The notes under the pieces were generated by a model. That model did no database searches. It saw only the letters and a program-made list of their open reading frames with translations, and had not been told where the DNA came from. From NCBI GenBank assembly GCA_017556705.1, contig JAFYMG010000003.1, forward strand, positions 1 to 64,000: a DNA stretch of 64,000 nucleotides, in the 5' to 3' direction. Source of the stretch: Paludibacteraceae bacterium. Its GTDB lineage: Bacteria; Bacteroidota; Bacteroidia; Bacteroidales; Paludibacteraceae. The translations under genes and the position numbers were made by a program. Of the stretch, positions 16,651 to 25,602 are shown piece by piece. Position 1 is the first letter of the stretch, and the number at the start of each line of letters is the position of its first letter.

Positions 16651-17125
16651 GGTTAGCGCTTTGCGCTGAAGAGTTAGTGATACTGAATGATTATCCCTAC
16701 GGGATGAATAATTAGCTTCGCTGGAAAATGGTTTATAATTTTGAGGAGTTGGTGGTTTGGCAAATAGCTCGAGATTTGACACAAGAGATTTATTCTGCTT
16801 TGTCGCAAAATAAAGATTTTGGCTTTCGGGATCAAATTCAAAGAGCATCCATATCAATTATGAATAATATTGCCGAGGGTTTTCAACGCCACAAAAATAC
16901 AAAGGACAACAAGACCTTTACGCTTTATTTAAATTACGCATATGGCTCTTGTGGCGAAGTTAAAAGCATGCTTTATATTGCTGAGTATTTGAAATATATT
17001 GATGCAGATATATGTGCAAAACTACGCAATCAGTGTGTGGATTTGGATTATAAAATAGGAGCATTGATAAAATCTCTGAATTCATAATCTTCACGAAGTA
17101 ACTCTTCACGAACATAGTGAGTAAA
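16651..17125. mobile_element. Putative repeat-flanked cassette 2 carrying a four-helix-bundle gene
   Basis: Left arm 16651-16722 has four F2 hairpin units with stems AGCGC/GCGCT, AGT/ACT-like, ATCCC/GGGAT and AGC/GCT. The right arm 17082-17125 holds inverted units (TTCACGAAGTAACTC, CACGAACATAGTG). Between them lies one four-helix-bundle gene whose stop codon is inside the right arm. The other three F2 elements of this operon have the same two-arm layout but no gene. Mobility is inferred. Confidence 0.42.
16728..17087 (+). CDS. Four-helix-bundle protein, 23S rRNA intervening-sequence-protein family
   Basis: A 119-residue helical protein opening F-E-E-L-V-V-W-Q-I-A-R-D-L and containing Q-I-Q-R-A-S-I-S-I-M-N-N-I-A-E-G-F, the classic signature of the family. 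It belongs to a different subgroup from the copy at 9196, so the two are not a recent duplication. It has no expected part in a V-ATPase, and its A+T-rich codons differ from those of ntpA. The start lies 5 bp after the left F2 arm and the TAA is within the right arm, the same arrangement as cassette 1. Confidence 0.9.
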   Translation: MVYNFEELVVWQIARDLTQEIYSALSQNKDFGFRDQIQRASISIMNNIAEGFQRHKNTKDNKTFTLYLNYAYGSCGEVKSMLYIAEYLKYIDADICAKLRNQCVDLDYKIGALIKSLNS

Positions 17126-17145
17126 AAACATGAAATAAATATAAT

Positions 17146-18903
17146 ATGACAACAGGAAAAGTAAAAGGTATCATCTCCAACCTTGTGACCGTGGTGGTTG
17201 ATGGACCTGTATCACAAAACGAAATCTGCTACATCACTATCGGACAAACCCGATTGATGGCAGAGGTCATCAAGGTGATTGGCGACAATGTGTATGTGCA
17301 AGTGTTTGAGAGCACACGCGGATTGAAAGTCGGCAATACCGTAGAGTTTACAGGACACATGCTCGAAGTGACATTGGGTCCTGGTCTTTTGAGTCGTAAC
17401 TACGATGGTTTGCAAAACGACCTCGATAAGTTGACAGGCGTTTTCCTCCAACGTGGTGAGTACAACTTCCCATTGGATCAAGAGAAATTGTGGAAGTTCG
17501 AACCAATCGCTAAAGTAGGCGATAAGGTAGAGGCTGCTGCATGGTTGGGTGAGGTAGATGAGAACTATCAACCACACAAGATCATGGTGCCATTTGTGTT
17601 CGAGGGTACATACACCGTGAAGAGCATCGTGGCTGCTGGCGAGTACACTATCAACCAAGCGATTGCCGTATTGACCGACGCTGAGGGCGTGGATCATGAG
17701 GTGACTATGGTGCAAAAATGGCCAGTGAAGAAACCAGTTCTTGCATATAAGAGCAAACCACGTCCATTCAAACTCCTCGAGACAGGTGTGCGTACTATCG
17801 ATACTGCTAACCCAATCTGCGAGGGCGGTACAGGCTTTATCCCTGGTCCTTTCGGTACTGGTAAGACTGTGCTCCAACATGCTATTTCTAAGCAAGCAGA
17901 GGCAGATATCGTGATCATCGCAGCTTGCGGTGAGCGTGCGAACGAGGTGGTGGAGACCTTTACCGAGTTCCCTGAGTTGGAAGACCCACATACAGGTCGC
18001 AAGCTCATGGAGCGTACCATCATCATCGCTAACACCTCTAACATGCCAGTGGCATCACGTGAGGCATCTGTATATACCTCTATGGCTATTGCAGAGTACT
18101 ACCGTTCAATGGGTCTCCGCGTATTGTTGATGGCCGACTCTACTTCTCGTTGGGCACAAGCATTGCGTGAGATGTCTAACCGTCTGGAGGAGTTGCCAGG
18201 TCAAGATGCGTTCCCAATGGACTTGTCTGCTATCATCGGTGCGTTCTATGCGCGCGCGGGTTACGTGTACCTTAATAATGGTGCTACTGGTTCAGTGACC
18301 TTCTTGGGTACTGTATCTCCTGCGGGTGGTAACTTGAAGGAGCCTGTTACTGAGGGTACTAAGAAAGTGGCTCGCTGCTTCTACGCATTGGAGCAAGCAC
18401 GTGCTGACCGCAAGCGTTACCCAGCGGTGAACCCAATCGACTCTTATTCTAAGTATATCGAATATCCTGAGTTTGAGGAGTATATCACCAACCTCATCGA
18501 TGGTGAGTGGCTCGGCAAGGTGAACGATATGAAGACCTACCTCCAACGCGGTAAGGAGATCCAAGAGCAAATCAACATTCTTGGTGATGACGGTGTACCA
18601 GTAGATTATCATGAGGAGTTCTGGAAAGCCGAGGTAATCGACTTCGTGGTTCTCCAACAAGATGCATTCGATAAGATCGATGCTGTCTGCCCAATGGAGC
18701 GTCAACAATATATCCTCAACCTCGTGATGGATATCTGCAAGCACGACTACGATTTCGTTGACTTCAACGATGTAAGTACCTACTTCAAACGCGTAATCAA
18801 CCTCTGCAAACAGATGAACTACGCTGAGTTCAAGAGCGAGGCATTTAATCAATATCAACAACAACTCAACGACCTTCTCGCTGAGAAACAAATCAAAGCA
18901 TAA
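17146..18903 (+). CDS. ntpA: V-type ATP synthase subunit A (catalytic)
   Basis: Catalytic nucleotide-binding subunit. The Walker A motif G-P-F-G-T-G-K-T is near residue 235, the A-type non-homologous bulge precedes it, and Walker B and arginine-rich segments (L-L-M-A-D-S-T-S-R-W) follow. At 585 residues it matches the family. Only 5 bp separate it from ntpB. The preceding leader carries the inverted F2 arm and an AT-rich 20 bp before the ATG. Confidence 0.97.
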   Translation: MTTGKVKGIISNLVTVVVDGPVSQNEICYITIGQTRLMAEVIKVIGDNVYVQVFESTRGLKVGNTVEFTGHMLEVTLGPGLLSRNYDGLQNDLDKLTGVFLQRGEYNFPLDQEKLWKFEPIAKVGDKVEAAAWLGEVDENYQPHKIMVPFVFEGTYTVKSIVAAGEYTINQAIAVLTDAEGVDHEVTMVQKWPVKKPVLAYKSKPRPFKLLETGVRTIDTANPICEGGTGFIPGPFGTGKTVLQHAISKQAEADIVIIAACGERANEVVETFTEFPELEDPHTGRKLMERTIIIANTSNMPVASREASVYTSMAIAEYYRSMGLRVLLMADSTSRWAQALREMSNRLEELPGQDAFPMDLSAIIGAFYARAGYVYLNNGATGSVTFLGTVSPAGGNLKEPVTEGTKKVARCFYALEQARADRKRYPAVNPIDSYSKYIEYPEFEEYITNLIDGEWLGKVNDMKTYLQRGKEIQEQINILGDDGVPVDYHEEFWKAEVIDFVVLQQDAFDKIDAVCPMERQQYILNLVMDICKHDYDFVDFNDVSTYFKRVINLCKQMNYAEFKSEAFNQYQQQLNDLLAEKQIKA

Positions 18904-18908
18904 CGACT

Positions 18909-20234
18909 ATGGCAAAAGCATTTCAAAAGATTTATACACAAATCACAGCTATCACCAAGGCTACTTGCTCATTGAAAGCTGAAGGTGTAGGTAACGACGA
19001 GCTCGCTACCGTGAATGGCAAACTCGCACAGGTCGTTAAGATCATGGGCGATGATGTGACTCTCCAAGTATTTGAGGGCACTGAGGGTATCCCAACCAAC
19101 GCAGAAGTAGTGTTCCTTGGCAAAGCTCCATCACTCAAGGTGAGCGAGCAATTGGCAGGTCGCTTCTTCAACGCATATGGTGATCCTATCGATGGCGGAC
19201 CTGCTATTGAAGGTCAAGAGGTAGAGATCGGTGGTCCTAGTGTGAACCCAGTACGCCGTAAACAACCATCTGAGTTGATTGCTACGGGTATCGCAGGTAT
19301 CGACTTGAATAATACATTGGTGTCTGGACAAAAGATTCCATTCTTCGCTGACCCAGACCAACCATACAACCAAGTGATGGCTAACGTGGCTCTCCGTGCA
19401 GAGGCTGATAAGATTATCTTGGGTGGTATGGGATTGACCAACGATGACTATTTGTACTTCAAGAATGTGTTCTCTAACGCAGGTGTGTTGGACCGCATCG
19501 TGTCTTTCGTTAACACCACTGAGAACCCACCAGTAGAGCGTTTGTTGATTCCAGATATGGCACTCTGCGCAGCTGAGTACTTCGCTGTACAAAAACACGA
19601 GAAAGTGTTGGTGCTCTTGACCGATATGACACTTTACGCCGATGCATTGGCTATCGTATCTAACCGTATGGACCAAATTCCTTCTAAGGACTCTATGCCT
19701 GGTTCACTCTATTCTGACCTCGCTAAGATCTACGAGAAAGCGGTTCAATTCCCAGAGGAAGCAGGTGGTGGTTCCATCACCATCATCGCGGTGACAACCC
19801 TTTCTGGTGGTGACATTACTCACGCTATTCCAGATAACACCGGTTATATCACCGAGGGTCAGTTGTACCTCCGTCGTGACTCTGATATCGGTAAGGTTAT
19901 CGTGGATCCATTCCGTTCACTCTCTCGTTTGAAACAATTGGTGGCAGGCAAGAAAACCCGCGAAGATCACCCACAAGTGATGAACGCTGCTGTTCGCTTG
20001 TACGCCGATGCTGCCAACGCTAAAACCAAGCAAGAGAACGGTTTCGACTTGACCGACTACGACGAGCGTTGCCTCGAGTTTGCTAAGGCATATTCTACAC
20101 AAATCTTGGCTATTGACGTGAACATCAACACTACACAGATGTTGGATGTATCTTGGACCTTGTTCGGCAAATACTTCAAACCAGAAGAGGCTAACATCAA
20201 ACAAGAACTCGTAAATAAATATTGGCCAAAATAA
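18909..20234 (+). CDS. ntpB: V-type ATP synthase subunit B
   Basis: Regulatory, non-catalytic nucleotide subunit; forms the A3B3 head with the preceding product. It lacks a Walker A lysine loop (the site reads G-G-M-G-L-T-N-D-D), which is normal for B. Other signatures are P-V-R-R-K-Q-P-S-E, L-L-T-D-M-T-L-Y-A-D-A and Q-I-P-S-K-D-S-M-P-G-S. Length 441 aa is typical. Confidence 0.97.
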   Translation: MAKAFQKIYTQITAITKATCSLKAEGVGNDELATVNGKLAQVVKIMGDDVTLQVFEGTEGIPTNAEVVFLGKAPSLKVSEQLAGRFFNAYGDPIDGGPAIEGQEVEIGGPSVNPVRRKQPSELIATGIAGIDLNNTLVSGQKIPFFADPDQPYNQVMANVALRAEADKIILGGMGLTNDDYLYFKNVFSNAGVLDRIVSFVNTTENPPVERLLIPDMALCAAEYFAVQKHEKVLVLLTDMTLYADALAIVSNRMDQIPSKDSMPGSLYSDLAKIYEKAVQFPEEAGGGSITIIAVTTLSGGDITHAIPDNTGYITEGQLYLRRDSDIGKVIVDPFRSLSRLKQLVAGKKTREDHPQVMNAAVRLYADAANAKTKQENGFDLTDYDERCLEFAKAYSTQILAIDVNINTTQMLDVSWTLFGKYFKPEEANIKQELVNKYWPK

Positions 20235-20334
20235 GTTTCGCAGAAATTTAGCTTCGCTGAAAAGTTATGCTTCGCATGAATAATTAGCCCTGCTGAATAT
20301 TCACGAAGTAACCCTTCACGAACAAAGTGAGTTA
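20235..20334. repeat. F2 element between ntpB and ntpD
   Basis: Left-arm units include TTAGCTTCGCTGAA, TTATGCTTCGCATGAA and TTAGCCCTGCTGAA; right-arm units are TTCACGAAGTAAC and CACGAACAAAGTG. The stem ATGC/GCAT is a covarying alternative to AGC/GCT seen elsewhere. Confidence 0.85.
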
Positions 20335-20341
20335 AAAAAAC

Positions 20342-20974
20342 ATGGCAATTAGTTATCAATTTAATAAAACATCGTTGCAGGCTTTGGAGAAAGACCTCAA
20401 GATGCGCCAACGTACTTTGCCTACACTTCAGAGCAAGGAGTCTGCACTCCGCCTTGAAGTGAAACGCGCAAAGGACGAGATCAAGGCGCTCGACGCTGAG
20501 GTGGATCGCCGCATCAAAGACTACGACCAGATGTTGGCACTCTGGGGTGAGTTTGACACTTCCCTCATCCACGTGGATGACGTGCGCATGTCGATCAAGA
20601 AGATCGCAGGTGTGCGCGTACCCGTGTTGGAAGAGGTGGTGTATTCCACCAAGGAGTTTAGCATCTTCTCGAGTCCAAAATGGTTTGCGGACGGCTTCAA
20701 CCAACTCAAAGCCATTGCCGATGTAGGTATCCGTCAGGAGTTTGTGCGCCGCAAGGTGGAACTTCTGGACTATGCACGCAAGAAAACCACCCAAAAGGTG
20801 AACCTCTTTGAGAAAGTGCAAATACCTGGTTATCAGGACGCTATTCGTAAGATTAAGCGTTTTATGGAAGACGAAGAGAACCTTAGCAAGTCATCGCAAA
20901 AGATTGTTAAGTCTAAGCGCGAGGCAGAAGCACGATTGGCTGAGGAGCAAGCGAGAAAGGAGGCACAAGCATGA
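20342..20974 (+). CDS. ntpD: V-type ATP synthase subunit D
   Basis: Central rotor shaft. Two long helices (residues about 5-60 and 120-200) rich in Lys, Arg and Glu flank a short beta region, the expected antiparallel coiled coil of a gamma-like subunit; 210 residues is normal. Its end overlaps ntpI by 4 bp (ATGA), indicating coupled translation. No subunit F gene is seen beside it. Confidence 0.92.
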   Translation: MAISYQFNKTSLQALEKDLKMRQRTLPTLQSKESALRLEVKRAKDEIKALDAEVDRRIKDYDQMLALWGEFDTSLIHVDDVRMSIKKIAGVRVPVLEEVVYSTKEFSIFSSPKWFADGFNQLKAIADVGIRQEFVRRKVELLDYARKKTTQKVNLFEKVQIPGYQDAIRKIKRFMEDEENLSKSSQKIVKSKREAEARLAEEQARKEAQA

Positions 20975-22728
20975 TTACCCAGATGAAGAAATACACCTTC
21001 TTGGTGTTCCATCGTGAGTACGAGGCGTTTCTCGAGCAATTGCGCGAGTTGGGCGTAGTACATATCACGGAGAAAGCAGCAGGAATGGCAGAAGACAAGC
21101 AATTACAAGAGTTGCTTGCAGAGGCGGATAAAATCCGCAAGGTACTTGCTCAAGGTGCTCCTGATCAATTGCTTCAAGAGAAAGCTGCACTTGAACAACG
21201 CATTGCTGCTACTCAAAAAGAGGCAAATAAGATGGCTGTTTGGGGCGACTTTTCGGCTGAATGTATTGCAGATTTGAAGCAAGCAGGTTATACCCTCCGC
21301 TACTTCACATGCCCAAAGAAAGCCTTCCAAGAGGAGTGGGGTATCGTGGTAGCAGAGCAGGGTGCTACACTTTATTTTGTGCAAGTGAACAACGCAGGCG
21401 AGGCACCAGAGCAATGCCAAGAGCAATATCTCAATGAGAAATCGGCTGCTGATTTGCAGAAAGATGTAGAGGGACTCAATGGTTTGCTGGTTGCGCAAAA
21501 TGTACGTATTGAACTCTGGGCAAAGGAGAATATGCCCGCATTAGAAGCACAACTCATAGAACTCAACCAACAGATTGACTGGCAACGTGTTACACTCAAT
21601 ACTGGCTCGGAGGCAGATGGTAGTTTGAAGATCCTTGAAGGCTTCTGCCCTGTAGATCAAGAGGCTGCTCTCAATGAGATGCTGGATAAGCAAGATGTGT
21701 ATTTCCATGCAGAAGATCCTACTGCGGAGGACAATACGCCTATCAAACTGCGCAACAACCGCTTCACCAAGCTCTTCGAGTCACTGACTGGCATGTACGG
21801 TTGGCCAAACTATGGTGAGTTTGATCCTACTCCTATTTTGGCCCCCTTCTTCCTATTGTTCTTTGCGATGTGTATGGGTGACTGCGGGTATGGTATTATG
21901 CTGATTATCATTGGCTTGATGATCTCAAAGAAGAAACTCAATATCGCTATGTTTGAGGGCCTTGGTCCTATCATTACTGTGTTGGGTGTGGGTACTATGG
22001 TCGTTGGTTTCTTCCTTGGAACTTTTATGGGTATTGACCTTTACGCCGCAGAATGGGTGCCACAAGCATTGAAGAATGTGATGATCAAGGGCAATATCGA
22101 AGTGGCTGGTTCTTCCTATGACATTCAAATGGTATTGGCACTCTGTATCGGTGTGTTCCATATCTGTTTAGCAATGGTGGTGAAGGCTATTTGCTACACA
22201 AAGCAAACTGGTTTCAAGGAAAATATTGCTACTTGGGGTTGGACATTGCTCATCGTAGGTGGCTTGCTCATAGCTATTCTAGGTATGACTGTATTGCCAC
22301 AAGAGGTGTTCAAGTGGACACTTATCGCGGTAGCTGGTATATCGGCTCTAGGTATTTATATTTTCAATACGCCAGGACGTAACCCACTGATTAATATCGG
22401 TGCAGGTTTATGGGAAACCTATAATATGGCAACTGGTATCTTGGGCGACGTGCTCTCCTATATCCGTCTTTATGCCCTTGGCTTGGCTGGTGGTATGTTG
22501 GGCGCTGCGTTCAACAACTTGGGCTTGATGGTTATGGGTGGCAGTGTAGAAGGAGCAACCTGGCAATGGTTGCCATTCGTACTGATCTTGGTGTTGGGCC
22601 ACGTATTGAACTTGGCGATGTCCGCACTGGGTGCGTTTGTCCACCCATTGCGTCTAAGCTTTGTGGAGTACTTCAAGAACGCTGGTTACGAAGGTAAAGG
22701 CACATTGTATCAACCATTTAAGAAATAA
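20971..22728 (+). CDS. ntpI: V-type ATP synthase subunit I (membrane stator)
   Basis: Membrane subunit that forms the ion half-channels with the K ring. The first 290 residues are soluble and coiled-coil rich; the rest holds about seven to eight membrane helices beginning at P-I-L-A-P-F-F-L-L-F-F-A-M-C-M-G-D-C-G-Y-G. The essential arginine helix is probably S-Y-I-R-L-Y-A-L-G-L-A. Length 585 aa is slightly shorter than most homologues. The first ATG overlaps ntpD; an alternative start four codons on (M-K-K-Y) is equally plausible. Confidence 0.92.
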   Translation: MITQMKKYTFLVFHREYEAFLEQLRELGVVHITEKAAGMAEDKQLQELLAEADKIRKVLAQGAPDQLLQEKAALEQRIAATQKEANKMAVWGDFSAECIADLKQAGYTLRYFTCPKKAFQEEWGIVVAEQGATLYFVQVNNAGEAPEQCQEQYLNEKSAADLQKDVEGLNGLLVAQNVRIELWAKENMPALEAQLIELNQQIDWQRVTLNTGSEADGSLKILEGFCPVDQEAALNEMLDKQDVYFHAEDPTAEDNTPIKLRNNRFTKLFESLTGMYGWPNYGEFDPTPILAPFFLLFFAMCMGDCGYGIMLIIIGLMISKKKLNIAMFEGLGPIITVLGVGTMVVGFFLGTFMGIDLYAAEWVPQALKNVMIKGNIEVAGSSYDIQMVLALCIGVFHICLAMVVKAICYTKQTGFKENIATWGWTLLIVGGLLIAILGMTVLPQEVFKWTLIAVAGISALGIYIFNTPGRNPLINIGAGLWETYNMATGILGDVLSYIRLYALGLAGGMLGAAFNNLGLMVMGGSVEGATWQWLPFVLILVLGHVLNLAMSALGAFVHPLRLSFVEYFKNAGYEGKGTLYQPFKK

Positions 22729-22729
22729 A

Positions 22730-22868
22730 TAGTTGATGAGTTATGCTTCGCATGAATGGTTAGCCCTCGGGCTGAATCATTAGTTCTGCTGAATGTTCAC
22801 AAAGTAACTATTCATTCGCGCAGCGAATAACTATTCACGAAGTAACTCTTCACGAACTAAGTGAATAA
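22730..22868. repeat. F2 element between ntpI and ntpK
   Basis: Left units TTATGCTTCGCATGAA, TTAGCCCTCGGGCTGAA and TTAGTTCTGCTGAA; right units CACAAAGTAAC, ATTCGCGCAGCGAAT, CACGAAGTAAC and CACGAACTAAGTG. The order and the two-arm plan match 15763-15900. Confidence 0.87.
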
Positions 22869-22881
22869 TAAACATTAATAA

Positions 22882-23322
<441 letters not shown>

Positions 23323-23353
23323 TTGCTGTGAAAGCATTGGTATTATTGCCAAT

Positions 23354-23387
23354 AAAGATGGAGGGATGTATCCTTCCATCTTTTTTT
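23354..23387 (+). terminator. Terminator of the V-ATPase operon
   Basis: AAAGATGGA at 23354-23362 pairs with TCCATCTTT at 23375-23383, with an inner GGGA/TCC pairing, followed by seven T. Confidence 0.82.
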
Positions 23388-23418
23388 GCTGCTTAACAAC
23401 ATATATTGTGTTATTTTC

Positions 23419-23449
23419 TTTGCGTATTCAGAAAAATATTGTAATTTTG
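23419..23449 (+). promoter_or_regulatory. Promoter of the TerB/winged-helix-like gene
   Basis: TTTG at 23419-23422 and TAATTTTG at 23442-23449, 19 bp apart; the gene starts 36 bp downstream. Confidence 0.72.
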
Positions 23450-23484
23450 TCCCGCAATATTAATCTACTAAATTCTTAATCACC

Positions 23485-24894
23485 ATGCGACACCACCAGA
23501 AAATAGCGATTGCGCGTCTGATTTCAGACCTCATCAAATCTGATGATGTGATATGCAAAGAAGAGGTTGCGCTCTACAACCACATTGTTTGTAGTTTTGA
23601 TATCTCCCAAGATGAGTTGCACGAAGCACAATTTGTTTCACAGGCAGAAGCAGTTTCGTATATCAGAAACATGGTGCCAAGTGAGCAGAAAAAGATATTC
23701 TCTATTCTGCGAAAAGCTGCCTATTCGGATAACTCATGCGTAGCACGCGAAGCATTGCTATTGCAGACTTTATCCTTGACCCTCAATGATACCAACAATA
23801 AATATCATCTTCTATCTACATTGATGAAAGGTTGGCAAAACCCAGAGAAATATGTAGTGTATATTGAAAGTGACTATATGCCTGCTATCAATGAGGAGGT
23901 TATGCAGCAATACGAAATGATTTCTAACTTGCTACATCTTTGGAAATTTGAGTTTATTTATATTCCCCAACTTACTCAGTCGCTTCGCGAAATGGAGCGT
24001 AGTTATCTATGCGATATTATTCGCTACATGAATCCACGTCTTTCGACTGAAATGTTGAATAATTTATATGAACGATTAACCAATTTTACGACCGAGAGTT
24101 TTACGCGCGATTACTTAGCCAATTCTTCGCACCATAACCATTTCTATGACATCGCACCCTCATTATTAATCAATGTGGGGTTGTCGCATGTGCCTGCTTC
24201 TCTGCCAGCGCAGCAAGATACATATTTTATTAATTTCCTGACAATTCGTTTGGAGGATGAGCCCGATTGTGTACTCAATGAGGTACGTCGGTTCTTGGAT
24301 GAATACGAAACCTATATCACAGAACCAGAATATCATCGTCCCAAACGAGGTAAGACCTTGTTTCATTATCACGGATTCTATAAGCAACTCTTTGATTTTC
24401 TAGCACGGCATCATACTAATGGTGAAGAAAATCGTATTGTGATTGATATACCAGCGCGTCGTATTTGGATGCGTGGGATAGAGGTTCAAATGAGTGCCAC
24501 ACAATTGGCAACGTATGTCTTTATCTTACATCAAACATTATGCACGCATCATGGTGGATTGATCAAAGCAGGGCAACATAATCCGCTTTCAGAGAAAGAT
24601 GAGATGCGTCTTGGGCTTACATATCATGCGATATGCAATCTTTTCCGCGACACACCAATTACCGAAGAACGCTCTTATTTGGAGGATGTGGCAAATATCC
24701 GTGGATATATTGCGCGCATTCGTACTGCAATAGCACATCATATTGATGATCAAGATATTAAGTTCTATACACCACAAGATACGAGTGATAAATCACGCTA
24801 TCATATTGCAATCGAACCTACCAATGTGATTCTGCGTACTGCTTCGGGAGATATTCCGTTTGTGGAATATCCTTTTTGGAAGAAATTGAGGTGA
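23485..24894 (+). CDS. Unidentified protein with TerB-like N-terminus and winged-helix-like C-terminus
   Basis: 469 residues, no signal peptide or membrane helix. Residues 1-110 are a helical bundle with repeated acidic turns (K-S-D-D-V-I-C-K-E-E and D-N-S-C-V-A-R-E-A), like tellurite-resistance TerB domains. Residues about 320-440 look like an OmpR/PhoB-type winged helix: strand R-I-V-I-D-I-P-A-R-R-I-W-M, then M-S-A-T-Q-L-A-T-Y-V-F-I-L, and later V-A-N-I-R-G-Y-I-A-R-I-R-T-A-I as the recognition-helix region. I infer a cytoplasmic regulator or sensor; no target is evident. Monocistronic, with its own promoter and a strong 3' hairpin. Confidence 0.6.
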   Translation: MRHHQKIAIARLISDLIKSDDVICKEEVALYNHIVCSFDISQDELHEAQFVSQAEAVSYIRNMVPSEQKKIFSILRKAAYSDNSCVAREALLLQTLSLTLNDTNNKYHLLSTLMKGWQNPEKYVVYIESDYMPAINEEVMQQYEMISNLLHLWKFEFIYIPQLTQSLREMERSYLCDIIRYMNPRLSTEMLNNLYERLTNFTTESFTRDYLANSSHHNHFYDIAPSLLINVGLSHVPASLPAQQDTYFINFLTIRLEDEPDCVLNEVRRFLDEYETYITEPEYHRPKRGKTLFHYHGFYKQLFDFLARHHTNGEENRIVIDIPARRIWMRGIEVQMSATQLATYVFILHQTLCTHHGGLIKAGQHNPLSEKDEMRLGLTYHAICNLFRDTPITEERSYLEDVANIRGYIARIRTAIAHHIDDQDIKFYTPQDTSDKSRYHIAIEPTNVILRTASGDIPFVEYPFWKKLR

Positions 24895-24905
24895 TTTTTT
24901 AGATG

Positions 24906-24968
24906 AAACAACAATATTGCTATTTTTCCAGGTTTGTGAACAGAGGAGAAATAGCAATATTGTTGTTT
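24906..24968. terminator. Strong 20-bp stem hairpin after the TerB-like gene
   Basis: 24906-24925 (AAACAACAATATTGCTATTT) is exactly complementary to 24949-24968, with a 23-nt loop. The right arm ends in a weak T-rich tail, so termination or transcript end protection is likely. Confidence 0.7.
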
Positions 24969-24993
24969 ATATGTAAATGTCGCAAAATGGCAC

Positions 24994-25001
24994 TATTTTT
25001 G
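24994..25001 (+). promoter_or_regulatory. -7 box for the 25066-26682 gene pair
   Basis: TATTTTTG matches TAnnTTTG; a convincing -33 TTTG at 19-20 bp is not obvious, so this is a weaker prediction. Gene start is 64 bp downstream. Confidence 0.45.
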
Positions 25002-25065
25002 CAGCGATTTTAATAGGCAACTAGCTCGTGCCATTAAACCAAAACTATTAAAAAACCTTACAACT

Positions 25066-25578
25066 ATGACACACGACAACAAAGGATTCGCTAAACCAAT
25101 GGTGGATCATCGTCAGAACATGAATGACCCAGCAATGAATTATTCGTTGCAAAATGGTCTTTTGAATCGGTCATACCAAACAACAACTTCTTGGTTGGTT
25201 AGAGGAACGTTGCTCATTACCTTGGCTCTGCTATTCATACTACCATTGTATGATCTATTTACAGGTACTATATCTCATAAGATATGGATGCTGTTGATAG
25301 TGTCAATGTCGCTCTTGCTTTATGTATATGTAATTGTGTACATGGTTGGCAAATGGAATGAAGATAGGCATCGAATGAAAGTGCCTAAAGTATTTAAGAT
25401 AATGCTATCCATACTGATAGTGGCATTTTTGGTCGCTCTCTACCGAGATTTCTATCTCTCTGGATTTGGCATAAGACCTTATATTATTCCTATGGCTCTT
25501 GCAGTTGTGATATTATTTGTTGCTGCGATTCGCTTGTTGATTCGTAGGCATAAATATATAAAAAACCGAAAACATTAA
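25066..25578 (+). CDS. Four-helix integral membrane protein of unknown function
   Basis: 170 residues. After a 45-residue polar N-terminus come four hydrophobic helices at about 45-66, 74-97, 107-124 and 133-155, then a very basic tail (R-R-H-K-Y-I-K-N-R-K-H). The tail suggests a cytoplasmic C-terminus. No motif is recognised. It lies 24 bp before the Ntn hydrolase gene and shares its likely promoter. Confidence 0.6.
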   Translation: MTHDNKGFAKPMVDHRQNMNDPAMNYSLQNGLLNRSYQTTTSWLVRGTLLITLALLFILPLYDLFTGTISHKIWMLLIVSMSLLLYVYVIVYMVGKWNEDRHRMKVPKVFKIMLSILIVAFLVALYRDFYLSGFGIRPYIIPMALAVVILFVAAIRLLIRRHKYIKNRKH

Positions 25579-25602
25579 CCAAACTATTAAACCTTTAGAA
25601 CT

